A DNA stretch of 64,000 nucleotides. Origin: Amborella trichopoda. Its lineage: Eukaryota; Streptophyta; Magnoliopsida; Amborellales; Amborellaceae. The position numbers were made by a program, and so were the translations under genes. Of this stretch, positions 24,849 to 36,400 are shown one piece after another (position 1 is the first letter of the stretch; each line of letters opens with the position of its first letter). A model generated the notes under the pieces. It was given only the letters and a program-made list of their open reading frames with translations. It was not told the origin of the DNA and searched no databases. The stretch spans positions 1,781,553 to 1,845,552 of the forward strand of contig NW_006499751.1 of assembly GCF_000471905.2 (NCBI RefSeq). The letters are read 5' to 3'.

Positions 24849-25284
24849 TTTCTCTTTCCTCCTCTCTTTCTCTCTCCTCTTTCTTGTCTCTATCTCTCTT
24901 TCCCTCTCACTTCTATCTCTTTCTCTCTCCTCTTTACTTATCTATCTCTCTTTCCCTCTCACTTCTATCTCTTTCTCTCTCCTCCTTACTCGTCTCTATC
25001 TCTCTTTGTCTCTCACCTCTATCTCTTTCTCTCTCCTATTTTCTTATCTCTATCGCTCTTTCCCACTCACCTCTATCTCTTTCTCTCTCCTCTTTTCTCA
25101 TCTCTATCTCTCTTTCTCTATTCTTTTTTCTCATCTTTATCTCTCTTTTCTCTTTTCTCTTTTCTCTTTTCTCTTTCTCTTTCTCTTTCTCTTTCTTCTT
25201 TCTCTATCTCGATCTCTCTCTTCTTTCTCTCTCGTCTCTCCTTCTCTTCCTGCTTCATCTTATCTCTTCTCTTCTCTTCTTCCT
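24849..25284. repeat. CT-rich tract in LTR-A2
   Basis: Pyrimidine tract with a local ~58-bp period built on ATCTCTCTTTCCCTCTCACC. Runs into the assembly gap. Open frames here are spurious. Confidence 0.9.
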
Positions 25285-25760
25285 NNNNNNNNNNNNNNNN
25301 NNNNNNNNNNNNNNNNNNNNNNNNNNNNNNNNNNNNNNNNNNNNNNNNNNNNNNNNNNNNNNNNNNNNNNNNNNNNNNNNNNNNNNNNNNNNNNNNNNNN
25401 NNNNNNNNNNNNNNNNNNNNNNNNNNNNNNNNNNNNNNNNNNNNNNNNNNNNNNNNNNNNNNNNNNNNNNNNNNNNNNNNNNNNNNNNNNNNNNNNNNNN
25501 NNNNNNNNNNNNNNNNNNNNNNNNNNNNNNNNNNNNNNNNNNNNNNNNNNNNNNNNNNNNNNNNNNNNNNNNNNNNNNNNNNNNNNNNNNNNNNNNNNNN
25601 NNNNNNNNNNNNNNNNNNNNNNNNNNNNNNNNNNNNNNNNNNNNNNNNNNNNNNNNNNNNNNNNNNNNNNNNNNNNNNNNNNNNNNNNNNNNNNNNNNNN
25701 NNNNNNNNNNNNNNNNNNNNNNNNNNNNNNNNNNNNNNNNNNNNNNNNNNNNNNNNNNNN
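25285..25760. other. Assembly gap (476 N)
   Basis: Run of N inside the pyrimidine tract. In LTR-A3 the flanks of this gap are almost contiguous (about 43000-43040), so the gap either hides an expanded tract or is over-sized. Confidence 0.99.
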
Positions 25761-25924
25761 CTCTTTCTTCCTCCTCTAGTCTATCATGTCTCTGTTCTTC
25801 CTTCTTTCCTCCATCCATCCTGGCGTACCTCTTGCCTGGTGTGATGTCTTCTTGCTTCTGAGACACAAGCAGTGGGTTGGGTCTTAGCCTGAATGGCAGG
25901 CCGAGTCTCTGTCAAAATCCTCTT

Positions 25925-26370
25925 TCTCTCTCTTATCCCAGACGATGAAAGTCTATTGTCGTCTGTGCTTTCACTCTCCTCTCTCTTTTGGCTCAGTCAG
26001 TGAAGCTTTAGCTCTGCTTGTGTCTCATTTCCCCTCTTCTTCTAACCGAGATGGCGAAACCTCAGTGCCGCATGAGTTTTCTCCTTCCTTTTGCCTTAGA
26101 CTGCGAAACCTCAATGCTGCTTGAGTTTTCTCCTTTCTTCTTTCTCAAACGGCGAAGCCTTAGCGCCGCCTGAGTTTCTCTTTTCTTCTCTCCCAGACGG
26201 CGAAACCTCATCACCACCTAAGTCTTCTCCTTTCTTCTATCGCAGATGGTGAAACCTTAATGTTGTCTGAGTTTTCTCCTTTCTTCTGTCCTAGATGGCG
26301 AAACCTTAGCGCCGCTTGAGTTTTCTTCTCTCTCTTTCTCCGAGCCCAGCTGGCGAAGCCTTAGCGCAGC
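25925..26370. repeat. 49-bp tandem array in U5 of LTR-A2
   Basis: Seven clear units (GCGAAAC at 26054, 26103, 26152, 26200, 26249, 26299, 26353) plus two weaker ones to the left. Consensus GACGGCGAAACCTCAGCGCC, GCCTGAGTTTTCTCC, then pyrimidines. Confidence 0.9.
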
Positions 26371-27303
26371 TTGTGTCTTTCCTTCCCTCTTCTTCAGTCC
26401 CAGCAGATGGAGGTTCATTGCCATTTGAGTTTCTCCCTTCTCCCTATCTCATTGTCATTTGTGTCTCTCTTCCTCTTCCTTCTCTGTTACTCCTCTCTGT
26501 TTCTCTATCCTTTCTTTTTCCTTCCCTTTCTTTCTCCCTTTTCCTCTCTCATTCTCTTCTTTCTTCTTTTTCTTTCCTCTTCTTCCTAATCATATCTTCT
26601 TCTTTTTTTATCGCCTTATGTCTCTCTCTGATCACTCTTCTTTCTTTTACTCTCTCGTTTGATCAAGAAGGGTGGAGACTAGCCTTCAATGGTAGTCCTG
26701 TCATTTAGCTGTAATGTTGTTATGCTAGTCATAGTTATTGTGTCCGCTTTATTTCCATGATAGACAAGTCATTGTGTCTAGCTAATCGTTATTGGTACAG
26801 TCATCTAGTAGTAACTCTGTTGAGCCGGTCTGAGTTACCAAGCTCATTTTTCTACCACGACAAGTCAATTACCTACTAGTCAGGTCACTGTGTCGGTCTC
26901 ACCACTCGATCAAATTCTTCTCACCCCAATCCTCATCCTCTCATTCTTCTCATCTTTTGAATGTGCACGCCACCTGAAGGCAAGGTGTGGTCCCTTGACC
27001 CACCTATCTTGTTACATTTTCCATATGTGTGTGATTGCATAAATAGGAGAATACAAGCCAAGGGAGGTGATTCCGTCTTATGATAGGGGCTTTCTTCATG
27101 ATCTAAGAGGGTGCCAAGCGAGCCAACTCGAGTAAGTCTCGAACTCAACTTAAATTCCTCTCTCATAAGTTGGTCCATCTGCCCTTGTTTTTTAGCAAGG
27201 TTCCCGAGAGAGCGATCTCAAATCTCGGGTTCCCCTGAAACCCAAGACACGTACCGCCAGATCACCTAGATTCAGAGGGTGAGATCGAGGCACCTAACCA
27301 GCT

Positions 27304-27321
27304 TGGCGACTCCACTGGGGA
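27304..27321 (+). promoter_or_regulatory. Primer binding site, tRNA-Arg(ACG)
   Basis: TGGCGACTCCACTGGGGA is complementary to the 3' end of plant tRNA-Arg(ACG) with one mismatch (A for G at the 11th base). It lies three bases after the LTR-A2 terminus. This site would prime minus-strand DNA synthesis and fixes the element orientation as plus. Confidence 0.85.
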
Positions 27322-28185
27322 CTTACTACCCCTTAGTTGGATCGTACTTGTTTGGTTAGTTTCTCTTTTTATTTTCTGCATCTGCACTTATGGCTTTTGG
27401 GTTCTGTAACCCATTCATCCGGATCAGGAATTTTCTTATCCTCGCATTCTCGAGTGTCCTTAGGGAACAAGTTCCTCAAACTTCATTCCCATCCCTCCTT
27501 TGAGCAAAGACCCCGGGTCTAGATCCTAGGTCTTAACTTGGATTAGTGTGAGCAGGGACTTTAAGGTCCCTAACTCCCTGTATCTTAGCTTCGGTGGAAC
27601 TTCCACCAAGGCCCTTTGCATCGGCAGCACTTATGTTGTCTTACACAGCATGCACATTGCCACCGAAAAGTTACTTGTTGGTTGTATTTGTCGAGGTACA
27701 CCGGAAGGCTACCCAGTCCCTTTCTGTAAAAGGCAAACAACTTGCCATTGCTTATGTGGGTTGTCGCAAGACTACCGCCACATTCTTGAACCACCACGAG
27801 TCTATATCCCTAGAGGCTCGACACATCGAGGCACAAACTCTAGGGCCTCCACCTTTCGCACACACCATAAGGCTCGTGGGTCATCCACTCGAGCCACACC
27901 TCAGGGCAACCCTTATTTTTCCTCGAGTCAGTGTCCAAGATCAGAACTCTCAAGGCCGAGTCTTGTACATGTTGTTCATATCCCACTGCTCGGGGCAACA
28001 CCATCATTGTGTTAACCCGAATACATAGGAGGCAACCCCCTCGTCTTCCTACTCAGCACACACTAGCACACCCTGTAAGGGACAGGCTCCCACCTGTTCT
28101 CTTACATATACTTACTCGCAGTTCTTGGCCTCTTAAGGCCAAACTACTTGCTCGAGCCTAGGCTTACCCCCAGGTCACCTGTGAT
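27322..28185 (+). other. Untranslated leader of element A2
   Basis: About 860 bp between the PBS and the region homologous to gag. Two overlapping open frames (27548-28015, 27594-28028) show no Gag motif and no counterpart I can test, since A1 begins at the equivalent of 28186. Confidence 0.5.
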
Positions 28186-31100
28186 CCTTCTTCAAGGGGC
28201 ACACACATGTCTCCGCCACAGACAACCCCTCGCCCTCGACTCAAGTGTTCTCATGAGTCAACTCTGCTTTTGCCTTCTCCTCCTTTGAGCAAGCACCTCC
28301 AGCCCAGGTACACGAAGACCTTCCCCAAGAGTATCATCCTGAACCAGCCTCATCATCTCGGTTGTGTCTCTGGAGCTCATAAGAGAGCTCGAGGCAAAGA
28401 CCTGATGGAAGATCGAGTCATTCATCCTCCTTGGTCCAAGATGACTCCAGTCCTAGGCCCTCATCCTTTACCGCACCTGATTGAGATGTGCAAGAAGAGT
28501 TGACCAATCGCAGTTCTGGCATGAGGTTCATCAAAATCTCCAAGCTAAATGCGATAGGGGTTTGCGAATTTTGACCAAGGAAGCGACCAAGGTGGTCGGG
28601 GAAACCAGCTCTGATGACCCTCGTCGCTTGAACCCCTTCTACCCTCTTTACATGACGAAGCCTGAAGGAGACGTACATGAGCCCTTTACTGTTGTGAATG
28701 TTGTAGAAAATGACCCAGCCACTCAGCAACCATGCTCCCAAGACTGTCATGAATCTGTTCTTATGTTATCGGCATATAAGAGTCAAGTCTAGTCGGGGCA
28801 TGCTGACCCCTTGCTGACTGATCTGTCGCATCCGACCCATCAAGTTTGTAAGCCCTCAACGGCAACCAAAGCTGACCTCCCTGAAGAAACAATCAGCGTA
28901 ATGGTTATAAATGAACCTGACTCGCAAGAAGACCACATGAACAAGTTCGAAGATATGGCATGCGCAAAGATGGAGAAGAGAGATCATATAGATGTCTCAT
29001 GACAATCAACTAACCATGAGGTCAATTCCCATTACTCAGATGGTGCACCTCCAAGGCAGCTCGTTCCCTCTGCCTCACAGGACAATTCTGTCTCTCACCC
29101 CGTCTCACAGGGAACATCGATGCTATGGTTACCCATAGCTTAAATAACAGACAAATGCTAGGGATACATGGTGCAATGCCTTATCTAAGGCTATACCATC
29201 ACACATTGACCAGGTACTGTCCCTCAAATTACAAGAAAGGGAAGTTTCCCCTAATCAATGGAACCACGTCCCCTAACCAGCATATTGCCCACTTCTAAGA
29301 AGAGTGCCAAGAAACAGTGGATGACGGGAGACTCCTTCTCCATCAGTTTGTTGACACCCTTGATGGCCTAGCTTTTCAGTGGTATTCTCGACTTCCCCCA
29401 AACTCGGTGCATACTTGGGAGGAAATGGTGAAAATCTTCCACCAACACTTCTACGAGGTCGAGAGAGAGGTTCAAACCATTGAGCTTCTCACCCTGACCC
29501 AAGACCCAGATGAGCCCGTGGATAAGTTCATATCAAGATGGAGAAATTTAGATGTTGGCCATCCCAATCCCATGCCTGAGAAGGAAGCAGTTCAAACTTG
29601 TGTGTGGAACATGTGACTTAAAATCGCTTTACATGTCGAGGCCTCAAACTCGACTTCCATGTCAAAGCTGATCTCTAAATCAGCCCGCATAGAAAGCCTA
29701 TCACACCACCACGGCAGGTCACGACAACCGTCTACAAGCTCAGGGACTAACCGGGGCAATGGTAGCTCTCAGGCTAACACCCAAAGTAGCCAACAAAAAG
29801 GAGTAATCAGTGCAGCCGTCACGATCACTTATCCAAAGAAGAATCCCTCCCAAACTTTCAACCTCTCAAAGGGTGTGAGCACTGCAAAGACAATGCCTCA
29901 AGCAAGCAAGCACCAGCAGTCGTACAACCATGTACCCTCAACTACAAATCTTAATCGGGATGGCTATTGGGCCAAGCCTAGAAACAAGGTATACCCCTTT
30001 GAGAAGGAATGGGTCCCTGCGCTATTCCGATTATTGCTGGAGCAGAACATGATCCAGCTTCCAAAGACCAAGTTCCCTGAGCAAGCTGGGCTCGAATACT
30101 CAAGCGAATTATTGTGCTTACCATCAAAGGGTCAGCAGATGATTGCTTCACGCTAAAGGATATCATCATGGCCGTGATTCAGAACGGTCAAATAAAGATT
30201 AAGGACGAAAACAAGGCATTCAAGGCAACAAAAGCCTCTCACATAGTGACCGTCAATGAAGAAGATGGTGTACCTGATATCCTTCGAGCCTTCTTTACCA
30301 TCATGTTTCAAGAAGTTCTTATCACACCGAAATCGGCAAGGCAGCCTCGACGTCTTGCCCGGGGAACTGAGGACCATTGGTACCCCTACCATCAGATATG
30401 GGGGCACTACCTGTGCAAATGTACCAGTTTACATAATATAATCACAAAGAAAATACATGAATGTAAAGAGTCTTACAACGTTCCAATAAGTGATCCCCAA
30501 GCCACTACTCCACTGTTGCAGAAGGGCCTCTCGACAAAAGACCTTCATAATAATGATTCAGGTACTACTGAACCCTCCACCTCCCAGCCATGGATAGTCC
30601 ACCATTGGCGAAGTAGACTCAATTCTTTAAGGGGAGAAGCAGTTCGCCAAGCTAGGGCTGTTCGCAAGTCGAGCAAGACAAATCAAGCACCACCACAGAA
30701 AACCAGAAGGGGACGGGCACCAAGGGTTGCTCACCAGAAAAACAAGACGACTCAACCGTCAGTCGAGCAGGAATTTCTCAGGCCCCTTCCCCCACTTCCA
30801 ACCTTACTAGACTTCATCCTTCGCACGATCCTCCTTTATTCCTATCAAAAGGACATTCCCGAGTCATCTTCTCCTCAGAGCACATCCAATGAGGGTGACG
30901 ACATTAAAATCACTCCCCAACAATCTCAGGAAGGAAAACACCTAAAAGACCCCCTACACATGTCCAATTCTGGTGATGACATAAAAAGCTGCCCAGATCG
31001 GTCCAATGAGGGGAACGATATTAAAAGTCCCTCACTTTCTGACCCTTCTACTTCTTCTTCTTCTTATTCTCATCCTTCCTCTTCAATGTCTCCTGCAAGT

Positions 31101-31202
31101 ACAACCTTAAAATGCCTAGACTTCGAGGCTCCCAACAGGGAACTCGAAGGAATCAACATAAGCAAGAAGCAACGGAAGAGGTTGAAAAAGACCCTGGCCT
31201 AG
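28186..31202 (+). pseudogene. Gag remnant of element A2
   Basis: Structural polyprotein part of a Tat-like Ty3/gypsy element, broken by several stops and shifts. 28481-29002 is the N-terminal region with VENDPATQQP; 29317-29616 is the capsid-like domain with LDGLAFQWYSRLPPN, then VHTWEEM, a FYEVEREVQT helix and FISRWRN. 29659-30156 continues to YPFEKEWVPALFRLLLEQNM. 30114-31202 is the longest open frame of the element (362 residues); it has the KDIIMAVIQNGQIKI helix, then a second knuckle-like segment WYPYHQIWGHYLCKC, a basic stretch around residues 200-220, an acidic Ser-rich spacer with repeated SNEGDDIK-type phrases, and a lysine/arginine end (KKQRKRLKK). Cysteines expected in the first knuckle are changed. 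Confidence 0.8.
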
Positions 31203-31924
31203 GTAGCTGGATTTTTAACAGTTGTTGATGCCTTGGCAACTAAAGTCAAAGCAAAGCCACCTTCTTCAAAGAAGCACAAAAAATTCAAAGCCAAAGAACC
31301 CCAGTGGCCCCCTGAGCCCGACTTTGAGCAGAGACTGAAGGAATTAAGGGGGCAAAGCTTTTATTCTCTGGAGGCTTGTCATATGGTGCAAATCTCAGGA
31401 GCATCACTCACCATGGGGCAAATGAGCCTCAGATTGGAGAAGACGTTGCAATAAAGTTAGGCAATTTGAAATTTCTTAGTTTGCCACTTCGCCCTAATCC
31501 AAATACAAATTTGCATATCCTCTAGCTCTTAGGGCTCCTTCCTAATCCAACTACCATAAACAATCCACATATTCTTCAATTCCCTGTGATACCTCTTACT
31601 CAATCGCTTCCAAAACCTCAAAGCTCCATCACTCAAATCAAGCCCGCTGTGCAGTCAAGTTAGCCAGCAGGCCAAAGTAAACCTCTTCCACCTAAACTCG
31701 CTCCTCAACCCAGCATACCACCCTAACCAGTGGCAGAATTAGGAGCACAAAGCCTTGACCAAGAAAAGGTAAAATATGAAGTGATAGGGTATCTGAGGAA
31801 GCTTTCAGCCCTTCTAAACATCTATGATGCCCTTATGCTCTCAAAGGATTATCGGATGGCTTTGGTTCAAGCTCTCTCTAACCCAGAGGTGTACGAGACC
31901 AAAGTAGAACCCATTGAGATGGAT
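31203..31924 (+). pseudogene. Gag-protease linker of element A2
   Basis: Continues the polyprotein in interrupted frames: 31233-31454 (basic, KPPSSKKHKKFKAKEPQWPP) and the start of 31730-31981. Proline-rich, with no catalytic motif. Confidence 0.5.
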
Positions 31925-32420
31925 CCAGCAATTTTAAGAGGATGTATGTCAATCACCTTTTTAGAGGAGATATGCAATTAGGAGAAAAGTTTCATAATTG
32001 GCCCCTCTTCATGACAGATGAATTACATGCATGCCCCATCAACCGATTTATGTTGGATGGAGGGTCGGCAGTCAACCTTATCTCAAGGAGGATCCTTACT
32101 CGATTGGGATTAGGGTCCGAAGATCTTACTCTGACCAATGTCACAGTTCAAGGGTTCAACCAGTCAGGAGAGAAGCCAACTGGCAAAGTTCTCCTTCGCT
32201 TTAAGATCGGTGAGCTGAACGATTACACTTAGTGTCATGTAATCGACACTGATACTTCCTACAACATTCTCCTCGGCCGGCCATGGCTCCATGACCAAGG
32301 AGTGGTTCCATCGACATTACACTAGTGCTTCAAGTATAGTCGAGATGGGAGACAACGTACAGTCTATGTCGACAAAAGACCATTTCCTGTAGCTAAAACT
32401 CACTACACTGATGCTAAGTA
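31925..32420 (+). pseudogene. Retropepsin-like protease of element A2
   Basis: Aspartic protease that would cleave the Gag polyprotein. The active-site loop is FMLDGGSAVNLI (within 31942-32232), a DGG variant common in Tat-lineage proteases. The following strand GFNQSGEKPTGKV matches the flap region. After a stop at 32230-32232 the frame continues with [20 protein letters not shown], the second conserved block, and a CFKYSRDG end. The nearby stop codons show it is not functional. In other Tat elements reverse transcriptase follows further downstream; here it does not. Confidence 0.85.
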
Positions 32421-33439
32421 TTACTTCTCATATCTGGTGTCACCTCAGAAGCTGAATGATGGAGATCACAAGTCTACAATGAAGGCAACATCTTCGCCTC
32501 ATGAAGATGTTGAGGATGTGGGGAGAACATTAGTAAACATATTCAAAGAGGAAGAAAGACAAGGAAAAATTCTCCCTCTAACTCCTATACATTCTAGCAT
32601 CCCCACAATCATCCTTGAAAAAACTTCGTCTCATAGGAAGAGCAGTCCTCGCCCTCTGCCCCTAGTTCTGGGCCATCTTGGCCAAACGATGAATCAGAGG
32701 TCATTCTTGAGATTGAGCATGTCATGGGGATAGAATTTCCAGCTCCAAAGATTACATATATGCCTAACCATCAAAAAGTCATGCATATACCTATTGCACT
32801 CTTGAAAGCAAAAGTGGCGCGCCAACCACCGCGGAAGATTTTTCAAAATCCAGTTGCTATAAGCATAGAGGATGTTCCTCATCCCACAATAGGGTTAGTA
32901 CATACTAGTGACCAGCCACAAGCTTTGCACTTCTCTAGTTTAGTGGGAGGAGGAAAGTTTGAGAAAGGACAGTCTTCTTCCCCTCGAGAGCAGGATCCTC
33001 TAGCAAAGTAAAGAAGCGAAGTTCGCAGTCTCCAGAGGCAATTGGATGTTATGCGTATTGCTTCAAAACATCTCAAGGAGTTCATGCCTCAGACCAAATG
33101 CTATGGTGGGTTTGAAGTGAATGCACCACTAATGGAGGCCAAAGCCCCTCCTGATTGGACTATCTATAGTGAGCATGCCCACTAAATGATGAGGAAAATG
33201 AATTATGAGCCCTTGGCCAATCAAACGTTAAGAGGAGAAAAAGCAATGACTCCCCATTTCGAAGTTATTGAAGCTACAATAACCTGTCACATGCCTAAAC
33301 AAGGCCTAGGGTATTAGCCCCTTAGGACAATAACTATGTGGAGAGGCGCCCAAGCCCAAAACATGGTACATGAGGTGCAACAAAGTAAAGAGTAGAATGA
33401 AATAATGCAGCAAAGTCAGTCAGAAGAGAGAAAGAAGCA
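32421..33439 (+). pseudogene. Post-protease region without reverse transcriptase
   Basis: Interrupted plus frame with 32724-33011 as the longest part, then a readable stretch with LRGEKAMTPHFEVIEATITC near 33225-33300. I find none of the reverse transcriptase (YxDD), RNase H or integrase (HHCC, DDE) motifs in any frame between the protease and the antisense gene at 33440. Element A2 is therefore non-autonomous by structure. The region may be the spacer that normally separates protease and reverse transcriptase. Confidence 0.6.
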
Positions 33440-36400
33440 TTTTATTCATGAGTTCAAACTTCTTACAAGTGGTGGCAAAGGAAAAGACATTTTCACAAAT
33501 GATCAATGATCTTATTGATCTCTACTTTGCATGCTGCAATAAAAGCCTCGGTATCTTGGACATGTTCCTTCAGTTCAGTCACCATTTGAGTCTCCTCCTC
33601 CATCGCCACAGCTTCAGACTCAATGATACAAGTGAGTTCTGATAAATCTGCAATCAAAGAGGCTTCCATGGCCATTCTCTAAATCATCTCCTTCTCAAGT
33701 TCAGCGCATTCCTATCTTAATATTCGCATCTCTTCTTCTATTTCGACCATCCTCTTGAAGCAAGCCTGCGCCTCCCTCTTGAGATCTAGCTGACGGCCAA
33801 TCATAGTGGCCTTCTTCTCAATACAAGAATCTATCTCCTCTCGACGATACAAGATTGACTCCTCCAAGGGGACTAGCGTACTGGTCTCCACCTCATGATG
33901 AAATATTCTCGACCGCCAACTCTCCAAATCATTTAGGGTTGCATCAAAATGGGAAAGGACTTCTGGTGCACTCCCAACAACAGTGGTCACGGCAGCAAAT
34001 TCCTGGAGTTTGGCCAAAGCCCCGCCCAGCTCATTGAAAGGTAGCTCCCTTAAACCCTGAAGGTCTACATGAAGCATGTCTGCAATCATACTAGAAACCC
34101 CGCTAAAAATGGGCCTAGATGATGCTGCTGAGATCGCTACCACTAGAGAGATTTTGGCTTCAAGGACCGAGCTTATTAAAGTAGTAGCCATTTGAACCAC
34201 CTGCTCTTCTGAAATGACGGCAAGCTCTAGAGCTTCGTGCACCTCTGACCTAGAGGCAGCCCCAGCCTCAACCTGTCTGGAGTCTTTGATACCGACCTAG
34301 TCACCTTCTCCCCCGCCTATTAGAGCCTCCACTTCTGTCCCAGCAGGCTCCAAAGAAGCCTCCTCCCCTTGTTTATCACCCTTCTAAACTACCATGTCAG
34401 CATTGGCAAGTTCAGGAACTACCTCTTCTCTTTGCCCTTCGTCGATCGCCGATCCAGGCTCAGTCAGGGTTCATTCCATCTGACCTCCACCCTCAACAGC
34501 CAGAACCTCGGACACAAAAAGCTCAACCCCTTCATCTTCATGATCTATGCCCACGGGGGCAGCAACCTCTTAACACTCATGGGCATCATGAACCACAGGC
34601 CCTTCCTCTTGAATCACCATCCCTACCCCAATCGGGGCATTAAACCCCTCAAGAATAAAGGCCACATCATTATCGGATTCCCTTCCTAGAGAAATCACCC
34701 TAGGGCCTTCAACCTCGTTGGTGTCCATGCGAGCTGGATATGACTCAGGAATTACCCTTGGACTTAGGGGCTCCTCCTCAAGTTTTGGAGTCATTTCCCG
34801 CTCAGAACCAATAATAACAAGCTCGGAAGGACCAGAGCCCGTTCACCTCAATCTCTGAAGAAGAAGAAGACAATTCAAGAGAGACATAAGATGGTAGAGA
34901 AAGCTTAGAAGGTGACATTGGGGGAGTTGCTAAATGATCAGAGGAGGAAGAGCTACCTTTTGGTTCCAAGGTCACAAGAAGTTTGGCACCCCTATGTCTT
35001 CGAGTACGCCCACCAACTTGACATGTTGCATGAGTACCGGTAGTGGTAGAGTGTTTCCTTTTCTTTCCCCATGCCGAAGGAGGAGCAATCTCCACAGAAA
35101 TCCCTCCTTAAGAATGGCCTCTAGCCAGTCTACTATGAGGACTGCTCCCGATCTGTGCGTTTAAGTCCTGAATGGGACACCCTGGGACCTTTCGCCCCTC
35201 ACTCTATTCGAAGATGGAACCGAGCTCGTAAAAAATTCTCCCAGTTTTCTTCTTCATGGTCAGGAATTGTGGCAAAGTATCATCAGCTACTATCTCTCGA
35301 GAAATTCCAAGAGCCTCCCAGTTCAAAGGATATCCCAGGACAAAAAACCTCGCCATGAGCAGGAGTATCCACCGTCCTTCTCTGTCCGGTCTCCTGGTGC
35401 CAGCTACCGTGCTCCCCTTTCCAAGGGTGATCTTCATCCCAGTATCCCTTACTAGTGATCCTCCACCAGTTTGCATATGCCTCGGTTACCCAGACCTTTC
35501 TACTGAAATGAGGTATCACATATTTGTTTATTTTTATCATCTCTAGACATGTGGACCATGCGGTCTATATATGTCTTGGCATCCAGCACTCTCGTAAAGT
35601 CCCAAGCTCTTTCATCTTCCTTATGGTTATTCTTCCTCGGCATTTTTTAAAAAACACAAAGAAGGGGCAGCCCTGATCAAGCCCATGCTGACGGATGAAG
35701 AGATGAGGGAAATACCCTTCTAATCTGGCACTCTGAGGGGTCCAATAGGGTAAAACTCCCCCTCTAATACTCAAAATGAACATGAGCTCCCTAATAGTAG
35801 TAGGAGTGCCATCCAGCTCCTTCCCCAGTTCGTCAATAAAAGCATGGTCGGTGAAGCTCCCAACCAGAAATGAGACCCGCCACATATTTAAGGAGTCATT
35901 CCCAAACGAGTGTCATGCTTCCAACAGGCCATGAAAGATGGCCTTCTGGTCATTAATCCTCGTCAAGAAGGGGCATATCTTATCTTCTGAGCCCTGACTA
36001 CTGACATAAGTGACAGGGAAATAGGCCCCTAAGCACCCAACCATATACATAATGGATGGGGAATGGAGTCTTAAAATCCCCAGGGAACGCTTCTCCTCTG
36101 ACAATGTCATTCCCTCCCTCCTTGCCTTTGTAAGCCTTTCCACGAGAGATGCCCCCAAATCCATGGTATATATTGCACAGGACTGGTTGAGCAAGGGCGT
36201 ATTCATGCCTCTAGCCATGTCACAGGCTACATTGAAGGTGCCTAGACGAATGTCATCTGCCCCCCCAGGGAGCACAAATTTGCATTAAAATAAGGCCAAA
36301 TATGCTACCAAGAATACACGATCATCAGTGGTCCCAGGTTGATACATGGGAGGTCTCTCCTTTGCAACTACCTTGCCTTTCTCTCTTGGAGTACCCTGAC

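Larger units (their letters stand above)
24231..27300 (+). mobile_element. LTR-A2 (5' LTR of element A2), 5'-truncated
   Basis: Aligns closely with LTR-A3 from GATGAAATATTCGTCCAAAC onwards. Contains TATA (24697-24704), poly(A) signal (24755-24760), pyrimidine tract, assembly gap, 49-bp repeats and a U5 end ...GGCACCTAACCA at 27300, followed after three bases by the PBS. The left part seen in the A1 and A3 copies (upstream of 10198 and 42069) is missing; its place is taken by the inverted LTR fragment. Confidence 0.85.

Noticed and set aside
24784..25866. Open frames of over 300 residues spanning the assembly gap
   Set aside because: More than half is N; the rest is CT microsatellite.
27548..28028. 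Leader frames of 144-155 residues as an extra ORF upstream of gag (Ogre-like ORF1)
   Set aside because: Two overlapping frames, no motif, no second copy in the window to test conservation.
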